Source: JAWKVD01 sp041398225 (lineage in GTDB: Bacteria; Pseudomonadota; Alphaproteobacteria; Caulobacterales; Hyphomonadaceae). From it: 64,000 nt of DNA. Both the position numbers and the translations under genes were made by a program. The DNA lies in NCBI GenBank assembly GCA_041398225.1, contig JAWKVD010000005.1, forward strand, positions 62,001 through 126,000, given 5' to 3'. Under the pieces are notes generated by a model. The model had not been told where the DNA came from. It saw nothing but the letters and a program-made list of their open reading frames with translations, and ran no database searches. Positions 33,172 to 43,186 of the stretch are shown in pieces; positions within the stretch are counted from its first letter, which is position 1; every line of letters begins with the position of its first letter.

Positions 33172-34305
33172 CTATTCGGCCGCCACCGTTTCGCGGCCTG
33201 CGCGCATGGCGGCGGCCTTGGCTTCCACGCGCTGAACGATCTGCTCGATCATCTCCGCGTTCGATATCTTCTCCGACGGCCGGCCGGAGACATACATCAT
33301 CCCGGCCTCCTTGCCCCCGCCGGTGAACCCGAGATCGGTCATCGCGGCTTCGCCCGGACCGTTCACGACGCACCCGATGATCGACAGCGAAATCGGCTCG
33401 GAGATATGGGCCAGACGCTTTTCAAGCGCCTCGACGGTGCGGATCACGTCGAAGCCCTGCCTTGCGCAACTCGGGCACGCGATGATGTTGACGCCCCGGG
33501 TGCGCAGTCCCAGGGATTTGAGGATGTCGAACCCGACACGCACCTCTTCTTCGGGCTCCGCCGACAACGACACGCGGATCGTGTCGCCGACGCCCGCCCA
33601 CAAAAGGCTTCCAATGCCGATGGCGGACTTCACGGTTCCCGTTCGAAAGCCACCGGCCTCGGTCACGCCCAGATGCAACGGCGCGTCGGTCGCCTCGGCG
33701 AGTTGCTGGTAGGCGGCGACGGTCAGGAACGGATCGGAAGCCTTCACCGAAATCTTGTACTCGCGGAAATCGTGGTCCTCGAGAATGCGCGCGTGATCCA
33801 TCGCGCTTTCGACCATCGCCTCCGGACACGGCTCGCCATACTTCTCCAGCAGGTGCCGCTCGAGGGAGCCGCCATTGACGCCGATGCGGATCGAACAGCC
33901 GTGATCCTTGGCCGCCTGGATGACTTCCTTCACGCGCGCAGCCGAACCGATATTGCCGGGGTTGATGCGCAGGCACGCCGCACCCGCCTTCGCGGCCTCG
34001 ATCCCGCGCCGGTAGTGAAAGTGAATATCGGCGACGATCGGAACGTTCGCCGCCTTGCAGATCTCCGGCATCGCCGCGGTGGCGTCTTCATCGGGGCATG
34101 ACACGCGAACGATGTCCGCACCGGCCTCCTCCAGTCGCCGGATCTGGTCGATGGTCGCGCCCGCGTCAGCGGTCGGCGTGTTGGTCATCGACTGGACGGA
34201 GATCGGAGCGTCGCCGCCCACTTCGACCGAACCCACGCGGATCTTTCGCGAAACGCGCCGTTCAATCGCGCGCCAGGGTCTGATGCTGTTGATGTCGCCG
34301 CTCAT
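33172..34305 (-). CDS. ispG: (E)-4-hydroxy-3-methylbut-2-enyl-diphosphate synthase (MEP pathway)
   Basis: This 377-residue iron-sulphur enzyme performs the penultimate step of the MEP isoprenoid pathway. The TIM-barrel part begins with VGGDAPISVQSMTNTPTADA. The C-terminal [4Fe-4S] domain shows cysteines in IIACPSCARQGFDV and SIIGCVVNGPGEA. The start at 34305 (MSGDINSIRPW) was preferred to an upstream one at 34350. It lies downstream of rodZ on the same strand, an arrangement shared with many proteobacteria. Confidence 0.95.
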   Translation of the reverse strand: MSGDINSIRPWRAIERRVSRKIRVGSVEVGGDAPISVQSMTNTPTADAGATIDQIRRLEEAGADIVRVSCPDEDATAAMPEICKAANVPIVADIHFHYRRGIEAAKAGAACLRINPGNIGSAARVKEVIQAAKDHGCSIRIGVNGGSLERHLLEKYGEPCPEAMVESAMDHARILEDHDFREYKISVKASDPFLTVAAYQQLAEATDAPLHLGVTEAGGFRTGTVKSAIGIGSLLWAGVGDTIRVSLSAEPEEEVRVGFDILKSLGLRTRGVNIIACPSCARQGFDVIRTVEALEKRLAHISEPISLSIIGCVVNGPGEAAMTDLGFTGGGKEAGMMYVSGRPSEKISNAEMIEQIVQRVEAKAAAMRAGRETVAAE

Positions 34306-34433
34306 CTGTCCTGCTCCATGGCGCCCGACTGATGTGGCCCTTTCGCGCATCGGCGTAAACCCCGGTGAGGCGCCATGGGCGACAACCAGGCGAATGACCG
34401 CATGCGCTCAACGGAATGGGTGTCGGAAAAGAC

Positions 34434-35729
34434 CTACTGATACGCGGCCAGCGCCGGATCGACCGGCGGCGGGGCGGCCGGCTGGGCCGGGGTCGCGTTG
34501 GTCTCGGCCGGCGAGGCGGCAGGCCGCGCCGGACGCCGGGCGGGCGTCGGCGCGCTCTGGCTGGCCTGAGGCTGAGCGGATTGGGGTTGCGTCCGGACCG
34601 GCGCGGAAGCGCGCTCGGACGACCCCGAGGACGCAGCGCTGCGGTTCGCCGGCGCGCGATAAGCCGCTTCCGCCGGATCGGCCTCGTTGGTTTCAGTCGT
34701 CGCCGGCACGCCTTCAGGCCCCGCAAGCTCGGCGGCGGGACCAACCGGCGTCCGCTTGATCGCCGTATCGACGCTCTGGGCGTACACAGGAGCGGCGTCA
34801 TCCGACAGCAGCCCGAGCGACATGTCGCCAAGCCGCCATTCGAAAGCGGACCCATCTTCCTCGGCGGAGACGGTCCAGCCAGCGCCCACGCGCGGGGCGT
34901 AGCTTTCGCCCTCGGCCATATAGCGAGACACGAACTTGGTGCCGTCGGCCCCGCGCACCACAATCTTGGCCCGGCGCAGGGCGACAATCGTCAGCGGCGG
35001 CGCGCTGGCCGTCGCCGTCGGAGCGGCGGCGACAGGCGCGGCCGCGGGAGCCGTCGCGGCGGCGACCGGGGCGTCATCGTTCTTGCCCGAAGACATGAAC
35101 ACGAAGGCCGCGGCGCCCGCCGCAGCCAGAAGCGCGACACCGCCCAGGATCGGCAACATGCCCATGCCGGAACCGGTTTTCGCCGGCTTTTGCGGCGTCA
35201 CGGGCTCCGGATTCACCGGGTCGGCCAGAATGGGGCAATCCGCCATGTACTGGGCCAGCACCTCATCGGCGTTCAGCCCCAGATGGCGGGCATAGCTCTT
35301 GACGTGGCCCTTGATGTGGACCGTCGCGCCCCGGATCAGGTTCGGGGTCATATCTTCGATGGCCTGGAGGTCGCTGACCGTGACCCGGATGACCTTGGAA
35401 ACCGCCTCAAGCGTCAGTCCGCGATCTTCGCGCGCCTTGCGCAGGGCTGCGCCCATACGGATGGCCGGAATCTGCGGCTCGACCGGAGCTGGTTCGAATT
35501 CGCTGTCGTCTTCACCAACGACGCGCAGATGCGGCGGCCTGCGCGACGAAACGGAACTGGCCGTATCGTCACCAGATTCACTGGCCTCGACGTCCAGAAC
35601 GCCTTCAGCGCCGGGGATTTTTTCATCCACGCCGGTCGCCTCGGGCGAAATCTCGCCGGAGTTGGGGGGGGTATCGTCCTTGACCACGCCGCTCATGCAA
35701 TCGTCCGCATCGGAGCCGTAACTGTCCAT
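34434..35729 (-). CDS. rodZ: RodZ-like helix-turn-helix membrane protein
   Basis: The 431-residue protein has an acidic N-terminal extension of about 85 residues. A cytoplasmic HTH domain follows (MGAALRKAREDRGLTLEAVS, then FIKGHVKSYARHLG-like sequence), then a Pro-rich linker, one transmembrane helix (ILGGVALLAAAGAAAFVFM), an Ala/Pro linker and a periplasmic DUF4115 domain (IVVRGADGTKFVSRYMAEGE). The C-terminus is a long Ala/Pro/Thr-rich tail. RodZ couples MreB filaments to the rod-shape elongation machinery. ptsP lies upstream and ispG downstream. Confidence 0.88.
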   Translation of the reverse strand: MDSYGSDADDCMSGVVKDDTPPNSGEISPEATGVDEKIPGAEGVLDVEASESGDDTASSVSSRRPPHLRVVGEDDSEFEPAPVEPQIPAIRMGAALRKAREDRGLTLEAVSKVIRVTVSDLQAIEDMTPNLIRGATVHIKGHVKSYARHLGLNADEVLAQYMADCPILADPVNPEPVTPQKPAKTGSGMGMLPILGGVALLAAAGAAAFVFMSSGKNDDAPVAAATAPAAAPVAAAPTATASAPPLTIVALRRAKIVVRGADGTKFVSRYMAEGESYAPRVGAGWTVSAEEDGSAFEWRLGDMSLGLLSDDAAPVYAQSVDTAIKRTPVGPAAELAGPEGVPATTETNEADPAEAAYRAPANRSAASSGSSERASAPVRTQPQSAQPQASQSAPTPARRPARPAASPAETNATPAQPAAPPPVDPALAAYQ

Positions 35730-35809
35730 AAGGACACTACGTTCCGTACTAAACCGCCCAGCCTAACAGAGTATTACTCACGTTAAGGCCGCCTTGGCGC
35801 CCCATCAAC

Positions 35810-38104
35810 CTAAAACTGCACGCCTGCAGCGCTAGCTGTACTTAATATCTCGTTACGTAGTGATGGAGCGTCGCTCTCGATCGCTTCTTGCACAGCTGGC
35901 GCCAGCCGAGAGAGATCGACGGACCGTACCATCTGCTTGATCGGCGCCAGACGCGAAGCGTGCATGGAGAGCCGGCGATACCCCAGCGCCATCAGGGTCA
36001 AGGCCTCGAGCGGACGCCCGGCCGCCTCGCCGCAGATCGTGATCGGCAACCCGGCCTCATCGGCCTCACGCCGCATCGCGAACATCAGCTTGAGCGCCGG
36101 GCGGCTCAGGATGTCAAAACGGGACGACACCCGGGGGTTGTCCCGGTCCGCCGCGAAGAAGAACTGCATCAGGTCGTTGGTGCCCACGGACAGGAAATCC
36201 GCCTCGCCTTTCAGGCGAGAAATCGAAAACGCCAGCGAAGGGGTCTCAACCATCGCCCCGACCAGCAGCTTTTCCGGGATCTCGCGGCTGAACTTCACCG
36301 CCCATTCAAGCTCGCTGTCCAGAAGCGCCCGCGCGGCCCGGAACTCCTCGACCGTCGACACCATCGGGAACATCAGCCGCAGCGGCCGCCGCCCCGCGGC
36401 GCGCACCAGCGCCCGCAACTGGCGCCGGAAGAAGTAGGGGTGGTCCAGCGCCATCCGCAATGCGCGCCAGCCGAGCGCGGGATTTTCCTCCCGCTCGCGG
36501 CGGCCCATGAACGGCGCGATCTTGTCGCCGCCCAGATCGATGGTGCGGAACACGACCGGCCGGGCGCCGGCGCGGTCCATCACCTTGCGATAGAGGTCCA
36601 CTTGCGCCTCCAGCCCCGGCATCGTCTCCGACGCCATGAACTGGAACTCCGTGCGGAACAGGCCGACACCCTTGGCGCCGACCTCCTCAAGATGGTCGAG
36701 GTCGAACGTCAGGCCGGCGTTGATCAACAGCTCCATCTCCACCCCGTCCTGCGTGGTGGCGGGAAGATCGCGAAGCTTGGACAGCGCCGCCGCCTTTTCC
36801 CCGGACAGGGCGATGCGCGCCTGCGCGCTGGCGACCGAGTCCTGATCGGGCCGGATGTGCGCGCGGCCGGCGTCGGCGTCGACCACGACCGTGTCGCCCT
36901 CCTCCGCGCGCGTCACGACGCCGTCGAGCCCGCCGATCGCCGGGACGCCCATCGCGCGCGCCACGATCGCCGCGTGGGAGCCGGCGCCCGCCTCCTCCAG
37001 CAACACGCCGGCGAGTTGCGCATCGCGGAACTCCAGCAACTCGGCCGGACCGATCCGACTGGCGACCAGCACGGCGCCTCGCGGTATCTGACGGCGCACT
37101 TCCGAGGCGTCGCCGGCCAGCGAGCGCAACAACCTGTTCTCGAGGTCTTCAAGATCGTGCAACCGCTCGCGCAGGAGGCTGTCCCGGGCGCTTTCGAGAC
37201 GGGCGCGGTGTTCGCGACGCACGCGGTCGACGGCGGCTTCCGCCGAAAGTCCCGAACGCACCGCCTCCGCAAGGCGCGCCTCCCATGAGGGGTCGTGCGC
37301 GAACAGACGATAGGTCTCCAGCACGTCACGGCTTTCGCCGAACAGCACCGGTCCGGCGCGCGACAACATCGCATCGATCGAACGGCGCAAGGCTTCCAGA
37401 GCGTCGTTGAGACGCTGTTCCTCGGCCTCGGGATCGGTTGCGAACAGCCGCGCCGGCGGCACGACGGGATCAAACAGATGCACCGTACCGATGGCGAGGC
37501 CTTCGTTGAGCGCCCGGCCTTCGAGCATCACGGGACGGGTCTGCCGCGCGCCAACGCCGAACGCGCCCTGCGTTCCGGACATCAGCTCAGCCAGCACCAT
37601 CGCGATGGTCTGAAGCGCCTCGACTTCCTCGTCATCGTACTGACGTTCGGTGCGGTTCTGCACCACGACCACGCCCAGCACACGTCCGCCGCGCAGCACG
37701 GGCACGCCAAGGAAGGAATGGAACGGGTCTTCGCCCGTCTCCGGTCGATAGGAGAAGCGCGGATGCGAGAAGGCGTCGGTCAGCCGCAATGGACGCGCGG
37801 AGTTGGAAACGAGGCCCACCAGGCCCTCATTCTCGTCCATCTTGGTGCGCCCGATCGCTTCAGGGCGCAGGCCTTCGGTGGCCACCAGCAACAAGGACCC
37901 GTCTTCGGTGCGCAGATAGATCGAACAGACGTCGGCGACCATGGTGGAGGCGATCAGCTCCACCACCTGTCCCAGACTGTGAGGCTCCGCGCCCTGCTGC
38001 GCCATCAGCGTACGCAGCCGGCTCAGCAGCAGGCGCGCACCGCCGGCGGCCGGCGGCCGCGGCGCGCCGCCTGTCTTGTCCTGAGGTCTGTCGCGGTCGC
38101 TCAA
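35810..38104 (-). CDS. ptsP: PTS-Ntr enzyme I, phosphoenolpyruvate-protein phosphotransferase
   Basis: This 764-residue protein has an N-terminal GAF domain (about residues 25-170), then the enzyme I modules: an HPr-binding region, the phosphohistidine domain with EEAGAGSHAAIVARAMGVPA, and a C-terminal PEP-binding barrel with GVGLFRTEFQFM, ARPVVFRTIDLGGDK and SVGTNDLMQFFFAADRDNPR. It is the first phosphotransferase of the nitrogen PTS and responds to the glutamine/2-oxoglutarate balance through its GAF domain. lysC lies 28 bp upstream, an order conserved in alphaproteobacteria. Confidence 0.95.
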   Translation of the reverse strand: MSDRDRPQDKTGGAPRPPAAGGARLLLSRLRTLMAQQGAEPHSLGQVVELIASTMVADVCSIYLRTEDGSLLLVATEGLRPEAIGRTKMDENEGLVGLVSNSARPLRLTDAFSHPRFSYRPETGEDPFHSFLGVPVLRGGRVLGVVVVQNRTERQYDDEEVEALQTIAMVLAELMSGTQGAFGVGARQTRPVMLEGRALNEGLAIGTVHLFDPVVPPARLFATDPEAEEQRLNDALEALRRSIDAMLSRAGPVLFGESRDVLETYRLFAHDPSWEARLAEAVRSGLSAEAAVDRVRREHRARLESARDSLLRERLHDLEDLENRLLRSLAGDASEVRRQIPRGAVLVASRIGPAELLEFRDAQLAGVLLEEAGAGSHAAIVARAMGVPAIGGLDGVVTRAEEGDTVVVDADAGRAHIRPDQDSVASAQARIALSGEKAAALSKLRDLPATTQDGVEMELLINAGLTFDLDHLEEVGAKGVGLFRTEFQFMASETMPGLEAQVDLYRKVMDRAGARPVVFRTIDLGGDKIAPFMGRREREENPALGWRALRMALDHPYFFRRQLRALVRAAGRRPLRLMFPMVSTVEEFRAARALLDSELEWAVKFSREIPEKLLVGAMVETPSLAFSISRLKGEADFLSVGTNDLMQFFFAADRDNPRVSSRFDILSRPALKLMFAMRREADEAGLPITICGEAAGRPLEALTLMALGYRRLSMHASRLAPIKQMVRSVDLSRLAPAVQEAIESDAPSLRNEILSTASAAGVQF

Positions 38105-38132
38105 CGGCGTTCCCGATCCATCCCTGTTGCAG

Positions 38133-39383
38133 CTACTCGCTATCCAGACCGTAAGCCGTGTGCAGGGCGCGCACGGCCAGCTCAGTGTAGGACGCGTCGA
38201 TCAGAACGGAAATCTTGATCTCCGAGGTCGAAATGACCTGAATGTTGATCCCCTTGGCGGACAACGCCTCGAACATCGTCTTGGCGACGCCGGTATGGCT
38301 GCGCATGCCGACGCCGATCACCGAAACCTTGGCGACGTCCTTGGCGACGTCCAGGCGCTCATATTTCAACTGATCGCGCATGCTCTCAAGCACCTGACGC
38401 GCCACATCGGCGTCGCGCTCGGTCGAGGTGAACACGATGTTCTGCCGCCCCTCGGTGCGCGACGAGGCCTGAACGATCATGTCGACGTTCACGCCGGCGT
38501 CCGCGAGCGCCCCGAAAATCGACGCCGCCACGCCCGGCTGGTCGCCGACGCCGAACAGCGTGAACTTGGCTTCATCGCGTGAATAGGCGACGCCGCTGAC
38601 AACCTGCTTTTCCACGATCTCTTCCTCATCACAAACCAGCGTTCCAGTGGTGGGCTCAGCCACCGGACCCTCAAAACTCGACAGCACACGGACGGGCACG
38701 CGATGGTTCATCGCCAGCTCAACCGATCGCGTCTGCAGCACTTTGGCGCCCAGCGACGCGAGCTCCAGCATTTCCTCATAGGAGATCTTGTCGAGTCGCC
38801 GCGCCTTGGAGGTGATCCGGGGATCCGTGGTGTAGACGCCGTCGACGTCCGTATAGATGTCGCACAATTCGGCTTTCAGCGCCGCCGCAACCGCCACCGC
38901 ACTGGTGTCGGAGCCGCCGCGGCCGAGCGTCGCCACGCGGCCGTCCGGATCGATCCCCTGAAACCCGGCGACCACGGCGATCTCGCCGGTGTCGACCGCT
39001 TCCCGGAACGCGTCGCTTTCCACGCCCATGATCCGCGCCTTGCCGTGCGCGCGGTCGGTTCGCATCTCGATCTGCCAACCGAGCCAGGAACGCGCCTTGA
39101 GACCGCGCCGGCGCAGCGCCAGGGCGAGAAGGCCCGCCGTGACCTGTTCGCCCGAGGCGACCACGGTATCGTATTCGTCGTCGAAATCCTTGCCGATCAG
39201 GTCGTCGCCGGCGGCGCCGCGCGTCCACTCGACCAGTTCGTTGGTCTTGCCCGCCATCGCCGACACAACCACCGCCAGACCCCGCGTCTGCTCCTTGCGG
39301 GCCGCCACGATGTCGGCGACCTTGGCGATGCGCTCGAGGTTGGCGACGGAGGTTCCGCCGAACTTGAGGACCAGCCGGTTCAT
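38133..39383 (-). CDS. lysC: Aspartate kinase
   Basis: This 416-residue enzyme phosphorylates aspartate, the entry to lysine, threonine, methionine and diaminopimelate synthesis. Motifs are VLKFGGTSVANLERI at the start, DDEYDTVVASGEQVTAGLLA, ATLGRGGSDTSAVAVAAALK and two C-terminal ACT domains (from about residue 265; GVGDQPGVAASIFGALADAG and GVGMRSHTGVAKTMFEALS), which usually confer feedback inhibition. Two adjacent ATGs (39386 and 39383) could serve as start. Its downstream product aspartate semialdehyde is also the co-substrate of the carboxyspermidine route in this window. Confidence 0.95.
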   Translation of the reverse strand: MNRLVLKFGGTSVANLERIAKVADIVAARKEQTRGLAVVVSAMAGKTNELVEWTRGAAGDDLIGKDFDDEYDTVVASGEQVTAGLLALALRRRGLKARSWLGWQIEMRTDRAHGKARIMGVESDAFREAVDTGEIAVVAGFQGIDPDGRVATLGRGGSDTSAVAVAAALKAELCDIYTDVDGVYTTDPRITSKARRLDKISYEEMLELASLGAKVLQTRSVELAMNHRVPVRVLSSFEGPVAEPTTGTLVCDEEEIVEKQVVSGVAYSRDEAKFTLFGVGDQPGVAASIFGALADAGVNVDMIVQASSRTEGRQNIVFTSTERDADVARQVLESMRDQLKYERLDVAKDVAKVSVIGVGMRSHTGVAKTMFEALSAKGINIQVISTSEIKISVLIDASYTELAVRALHTAYGLDSE

Positions 39384-39670
39384 CATGGACGTCTTCGTCT
39401 CCCGGACGCAGGCTTTGAAAAGGCGCGACAGGACCCTGCGTCGAGACCCTGTTTCCGGGTCAACCACCCGGCCTTGCGGCGGAGTGATCCGCCGGCTCAC
39501 GCACGGCGCACGACGCCTTCGCCCGCGTCATGTTTCGCATTGACCTAGGGGACCGTGAACGACCATCCTGTCCGCGTTGCAGGACCGCGTCCAAAACCCT
39601 TGGAGGCGCCGCAGCGTACAAGTCCGGGGCTCACCGTCCCACCGGCAGACGCAATAAGCCAAGATTTCTC

Positions 39671-40471
39671 ATGGGCAAGACCCTCCAGCACGACGAAACC
39701 GTTCCGCACGCTCCGAGCGTCGATCCGGCCGAGATTGAAAAATTCCGGGCGATGGCGGGCGAATGGTGGTCGCCAACGGGCAAATTCGCCCCTTTGCACA
39801 AGTTCAATCCCGTCCGCCTCGGCTTCATCCGCCAGCACATCCTCGACCACTTCAATCTGCCGGGCGAGGGACGCAAGCCATTGTCTGAATTGAGAATTCT
39901 GGACGTCGGCTGCGGCGGCGGCCTGATCAGCGAACCGCTCGCCCGCCTGGGCGCCCAGGTGGTCGGGGTCGACGCCGGAGAGGCGAACATCAAGGCCGCG
40001 AAAGTTCACGCCGAAACGCTGGACGTGCCCGTGGACTATCGTGTCGGCGCGGTCGAAGGCTTGATTTCGGGTGGAGAAAAACCTTTCGACGTCGTGCTTT
40101 CGCTGGAGGTGGTCGAGCATGTCGCCGATCCGGCGCGCTTCCTCGCCGACTGCGCGGCCCTGCTGCGCCCCGGCGGACTGATGATCGTCGCCACGCTCAA
40201 CCGGACCGCCCGGGCGTTCGCCCTGGCCATCGTCGGGGCCGAACACGTGCTGCGCTGGCTGCCGCCCGGCACGCACGACTGGCGCAAATTCGTGACCCCC
40301 GAAGAAGCACGCTCCGCGCTCGTCGGCGCCGGGCTGGATGTCGCGCCGCCGACCGGCGTCTCGTATTCGCCGCTGTCCGATCGTTGGAACCTCAGCTCGG
40401 ATACGGGCGTCAACTATATGTTGACCGCAAAGCGACCCGAAACGCCGACAAGCGCCGCCCTCGACGGCTAA
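39671..40471 (+). CDS. ubiG: Ubiquinone biosynthesis O-methyltransferase
   Basis: This 266-residue class I methyltransferase catalyses the O-methylations of ubiquinone synthesis. It shows SVDPAEIEKFRAMAGEWW near the N-terminus, the SAM motif LRILDVGCGGGLISEPLARL, VVLSLEVVEHVAD and a LLRPGGLMIVATLNRT motif. The C-terminal GTHDWRKFVTPEE and NYMLTAKRP match UbiG. The start at 39671 was chosen because the upstream frame extension lacks family similarity. It is divergent from lysC, as in Caulobacter-type genomes. Confidence 0.94.
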   Translation: MGKTLQHDETVPHAPSVDPAEIEKFRAMAGEWWSPTGKFAPLHKFNPVRLGFIRQHILDHFNLPGEGRKPLSELRILDVGCGGGLISEPLARLGAQVVGVDAGEANIKAAKVHAETLDVPVDYRVGAVEGLISGGEKPFDVVLSLEVVEHVADPARFLADCAALLRPGGLMIVATLNRTARAFALAIVGAEHVLRWLPPGTHDWRKFVTPEEARSALVGAGLDVAPPTGVSYSPLSDRWNLSSDTGVNYMLTAKRPETPTSAALDG

Positions 40472-40499
40472 CGCACGACGCGAGAGGGAGGACCATCAA

Positions 40500-41294
40500 A
40501 TGGCCGCCTCGCAAGACAAAAAGACGCCTGAGGCCGCGACGGACCAGGCTCCGGAAATCCTGCCGCCGGATCTGTCGAAGGAGAGCGCCGATGCGCGGCT
40601 GGAAGGCGCTGCGGAGCAATTTCCATGGATGTTCGCCCGCCGCACAACCACGCCGCTGGACCCTGATCCGATGAACCCCGCCTATGCTCGCGCCAATCTT
40701 GACGAAACCCCGGCCACGCTTCTGGCGTTCTGGTTTGGTCCGCCCGGCCGGCCCATCTCGCTGAAAGCCCGCAACCGTATCTGGTTCGGCGGCGGCGCCG
40801 ACGTCGACCGCATGATCGCCGGACGGTTTCTGGACACTGTCGCGCGGCTGGCGTCGGGCGAAGCATTGCGCTGGGCGATGCGAGGACCCCGCGAACGTCT
40901 GGCGGCGATCATTGGCCTCGACCAGTTTTCCCGTTCGGTTTTTCGCGGCCTGCCCGACGCGTTCGAGAATGACGCGCTGGCCAGGCGCCTGACGCTTGAC
41001 GGCCTCGCACGCGGCGACGACCAGAAATTGGCCCCGCTCGAACGCTGGTTCATGTACATGCCGCTCGAACATGCCGAGGATGTTCGCCTGCAGCGCAAAT
41101 CGGTCAAACTGTTCACCGAGCTGGCCGCATCCGCGCCGGCCGACTTGCGCCCGATCCTGACAAGCGCACTGGGCCACGCGAAAGAACATGCGGCGACGAT
41201 TCGCCGGTTCGGCCGCTTCCCCTATCGCAACATTGCGCTGGGCCGCGAAAGCACGCCCGAGGAAGCTGGCTGGCTGGCGCGCCGCAAGCGATGA
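40500..41294 (+). CDS. DUF924 family protein
   Basis: This 264-residue protein has a polar N-terminal extension of about 65 residues. The DUF924 helical domain follows, with LLAFWFGPPGRP, RLAAIIGLDQFSRSVFRG, ENDALARRLTLDGLARGDDQ, LERWFMYMPLEHAEDVRLQR and FGRFPYRNIALGRESTPEE. The TPR-like fold has conserved Asp-Gln-Phe and FPHRN-type motifs, but its biochemical role is unknown. The extension is longer than usual for the family. It lies 28 bp after ubiG, likely co-transcribed. Confidence 0.88.
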   Translation: MAASQDKKTPEAATDQAPEILPPDLSKESADARLEGAAEQFPWMFARRTTTPLDPDPMNPAYARANLDETPATLLAFWFGPPGRPISLKARNRIWFGGGADVDRMIAGRFLDTVARLASGEALRWAMRGPRERLAAIIGLDQFSRSVFRGLPDAFENDALARRLTLDGLARGDDQKLAPLERWFMYMPLEHAEDVRLQRKSVKLFTELAASAPADLRPILTSALGHAKEHAATIRRFGRFPYRNIALGRESTPEEAGWLARRKR

Positions 41295-41355
41295 TCCCCT
41301 GCGGGCGGATGACGCCGCCACGTGACATTGCGGTCTGATCCGCTAAACCCACGTC

Positions 41356-42243
41356 ATGTCAAAGTCTTCCAGCAATCCCCCCGCCGCCTCCACCAAGCCG
41401 CCCAAGACGGATGAGGCGGACGAGGCGGCGGCGTCGCACGCCCCGCCCTCGAACGAAGCGCAGATGGCCTCGCCGTCCTATCGCCTCGCCGCGATGGATC
41501 CGGACTTTCTGCTGGGCGATTCCATGCGCGGCGTCCGCTTCATGCTGGAATACGCCAAAGCCGAGGAAAGCCTGCGAGCATGGGGCGTTCGTTCCACCAT
41601 CGTCGTCTTCGGATCTGCACGCACTCACGCCAACAACGGCGAACGTCAGAAGCGCTGGTTCGAGGAAGCCCGCGCTTTCGGTCGCATCGCATCCGAGCGC
41701 GGCGGCGCGCTGCTGCACAACCAGCATCCACGCGACAACGTTATCGCGACCGGCGGCGGACCGGGCGTGATGGAGGCCGCCAATCGCGGCGCCTCCGAGG
41801 CCGGCGCGCCGTCGATTGGCTTCAACATCACCCTGCCTCACGAGCAGGAGCCGAACGCGTATTCGACGCCCGACCTGACATTCCGTTTCCACTACTTCGC
41901 GATGCGCAAGATGCACTTTGCGATGCGCGCCAACGCGCTGGTGGTGTTCCCCGGCGGCTTCGGCACGCTGGACGAACTGTTCGAACTGCTGACGCTCCGC
42001 CAGACGGGAAAGGCTCCGCCTATTCCGGTGGTGCTGATGGACCGGGACTTCTGGACATCGCTGATCAATTTCGACCTGCTGGTCGAGTGCGGCAACATCA
42101 GCCCCCACGATCTGGATCTCTTCGAATTCGCAGAAACCGCGGAAGAGGCGTGGGAGAAGCTGGTGGACGGCGGCATTCTTGAATTGCGCGCGGAAGGCCC
42201 GCCCACCGCCTCGCAAAAACCGCGACGCCCGAAGAAGCGTTAG
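41356..42243 (+). CDS. LOG family nucleotide N-glycosidase-like protein (TIGR00730)
   Basis: This 295-residue protein has the two signature motifs of the LOG/PpnN family: ATGGGPGVMEAANRGASEAG and VFPGGFGTLDELFELLTL. These proteins cleave nucleoside monophosphates at the N-glycosidic bond and are often mis-named lysine decarboxylases. The N-terminal 45 residues are a low-complexity acidic/Pro extension. It follows the DUF924 gene on the same strand after 61 bp. Confidence 0.9.
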   Translation: MSKSSSNPPAASTKPPKTDEADEAAASHAPPSNEAQMASPSYRLAAMDPDFLLGDSMRGVRFMLEYAKAEESLRAWGVRSTIVVFGSARTHANNGERQKRWFEEARAFGRIASERGGALLHNQHPRDNVIATGGGPGVMEAANRGASEAGAPSIGFNITLPHEQEPNAYSTPDLTFRFHYFAMRKMHFAMRANALVVFPGGFGTLDELFELLTLRQTGKAPPIPVVLMDRDFWTSLINFDLLVECGNISPHDLDLFEFAETAEEAWEKLVDGGILELRAEGPPTASQKPRRPKKR

Positions 42244-42274
42244 CGGAGGGCGATCAAGCCGGAGCGCACCCGGT

Positions 42275-43117
42275 CTAGTGCGACATCAGGATCGGAATTT
42301 CCGATTTCGCCAGCATGTTCCGCGTCATTCCGCCGAACACAAATTCGCTGAAGCGCGAACGGCCGTACCCGCCCATGACAATGAGATCGGCGCCGGCGGC
42401 GCGAGCTTCATCCAGAACCGCCTCCGCTTCATCGCGGCCCGCTGAATCGATGTTGCGCAACTCGACCGTCTGGCCGGCGCGCGCAAGATGGCTGGAAATG
42501 TCGACGCCCGGCATGTCTCCATGCCCCTCGATAGACGGTTTGGCGTCCACGGTCGCCACGACCACCTGACCGTGCTTGCCAAACAGCGGGATGGCGTCGC
42601 CCAAGGCTCGCGCCGCCTCGCGGCCGCTATCCCAGCATACGAAGGGACGGTCACCAAGCGTGGCGCCCTTCCACCCCGGCGGAGCGATCAGAACCGGCCG
42701 CCCGGATTCAAACAGCATGGATTCCACCGCCGCGACGCGCTGGTCGTTGAGCAACCCCTTGTCCGGGCGCGCGGTGACCGTAATGCCCGCGCGCCGCGCA
42801 TAGACCGCCATGGCGCCGCGCGCGGCTCCGGGCTCCACCAGCATCGAGTAGGCCGCAGACCGGTCGATCACATTGGCCAGAGCTTTTTCAAGTTCCACAC
42901 GATGCTCTTCCAGACGCACGCGCGCCTCGGCGACCATTTCCCCCCACCGAGCATCGACCACCCAACCTTCCACAACGGTCGGAAGGGCGGGGATCCATTC
43001 CACGGCCAAGCCGGTTACAAAACCGTCGGTGCGCCGGGCGAGAGCGCCAGCCACATCAAGCACATGTCCGTCGCTCTCGACCGAGGACACGATAGCGAGA
43101 ATATCGCGATAGGGCAT
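42275..43117 (-). CDS. Universal stress protein, tandem-domain type
   Basis: The 280-residue protein resembles two fused UspA folds. The first begins MPYRDILAIVSSVESDGHVL, and the second ends with ADLIVMGGYGRSRFSEFVFG, where G-x2-G-x9-G is the usual ATP-binding loop, followed by GMTRNMLAKSEIPILMSH. The N-terminal half is divergent. Tandem Usp genes are often part of anaerobic/microaerobic regulons. Here it is the last gene of a small minus-strand unit (43636, 43272, 43187, 42275) that begins at a Fnr/FixK-type box. Confidence 0.88.
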   Translation of the reverse strand: MPYRDILAIVSSVESDGHVLDVAGALARRTDGFVTGLAVEWIPALPTVVEGWVVDARWGEMVAEARVRLEEHRVELEKALANVIDRSAAYSMLVEPGAARGAMAVYARRAGITVTARPDKGLLNDQRVAAVESMLFESGRPVLIAPPGWKGATLGDRPFVCWDSGREAARALGDAIPLFGKHGQVVVATVDAKPSIEGHGDMPGVDISSHLARAGQTVELRNIDSAGRDEAEAVLDEARAAGADLIVMGGYGRSRFSEFVFGGMTRNMLAKSEIPILMSH

Positions 43118-43186
43118 GCACCCACCTCCTGCTCTGCAGCGTCTTGCGACCTGTAAATCCAGCCGCGGACCGAAGCGTCGGACCGC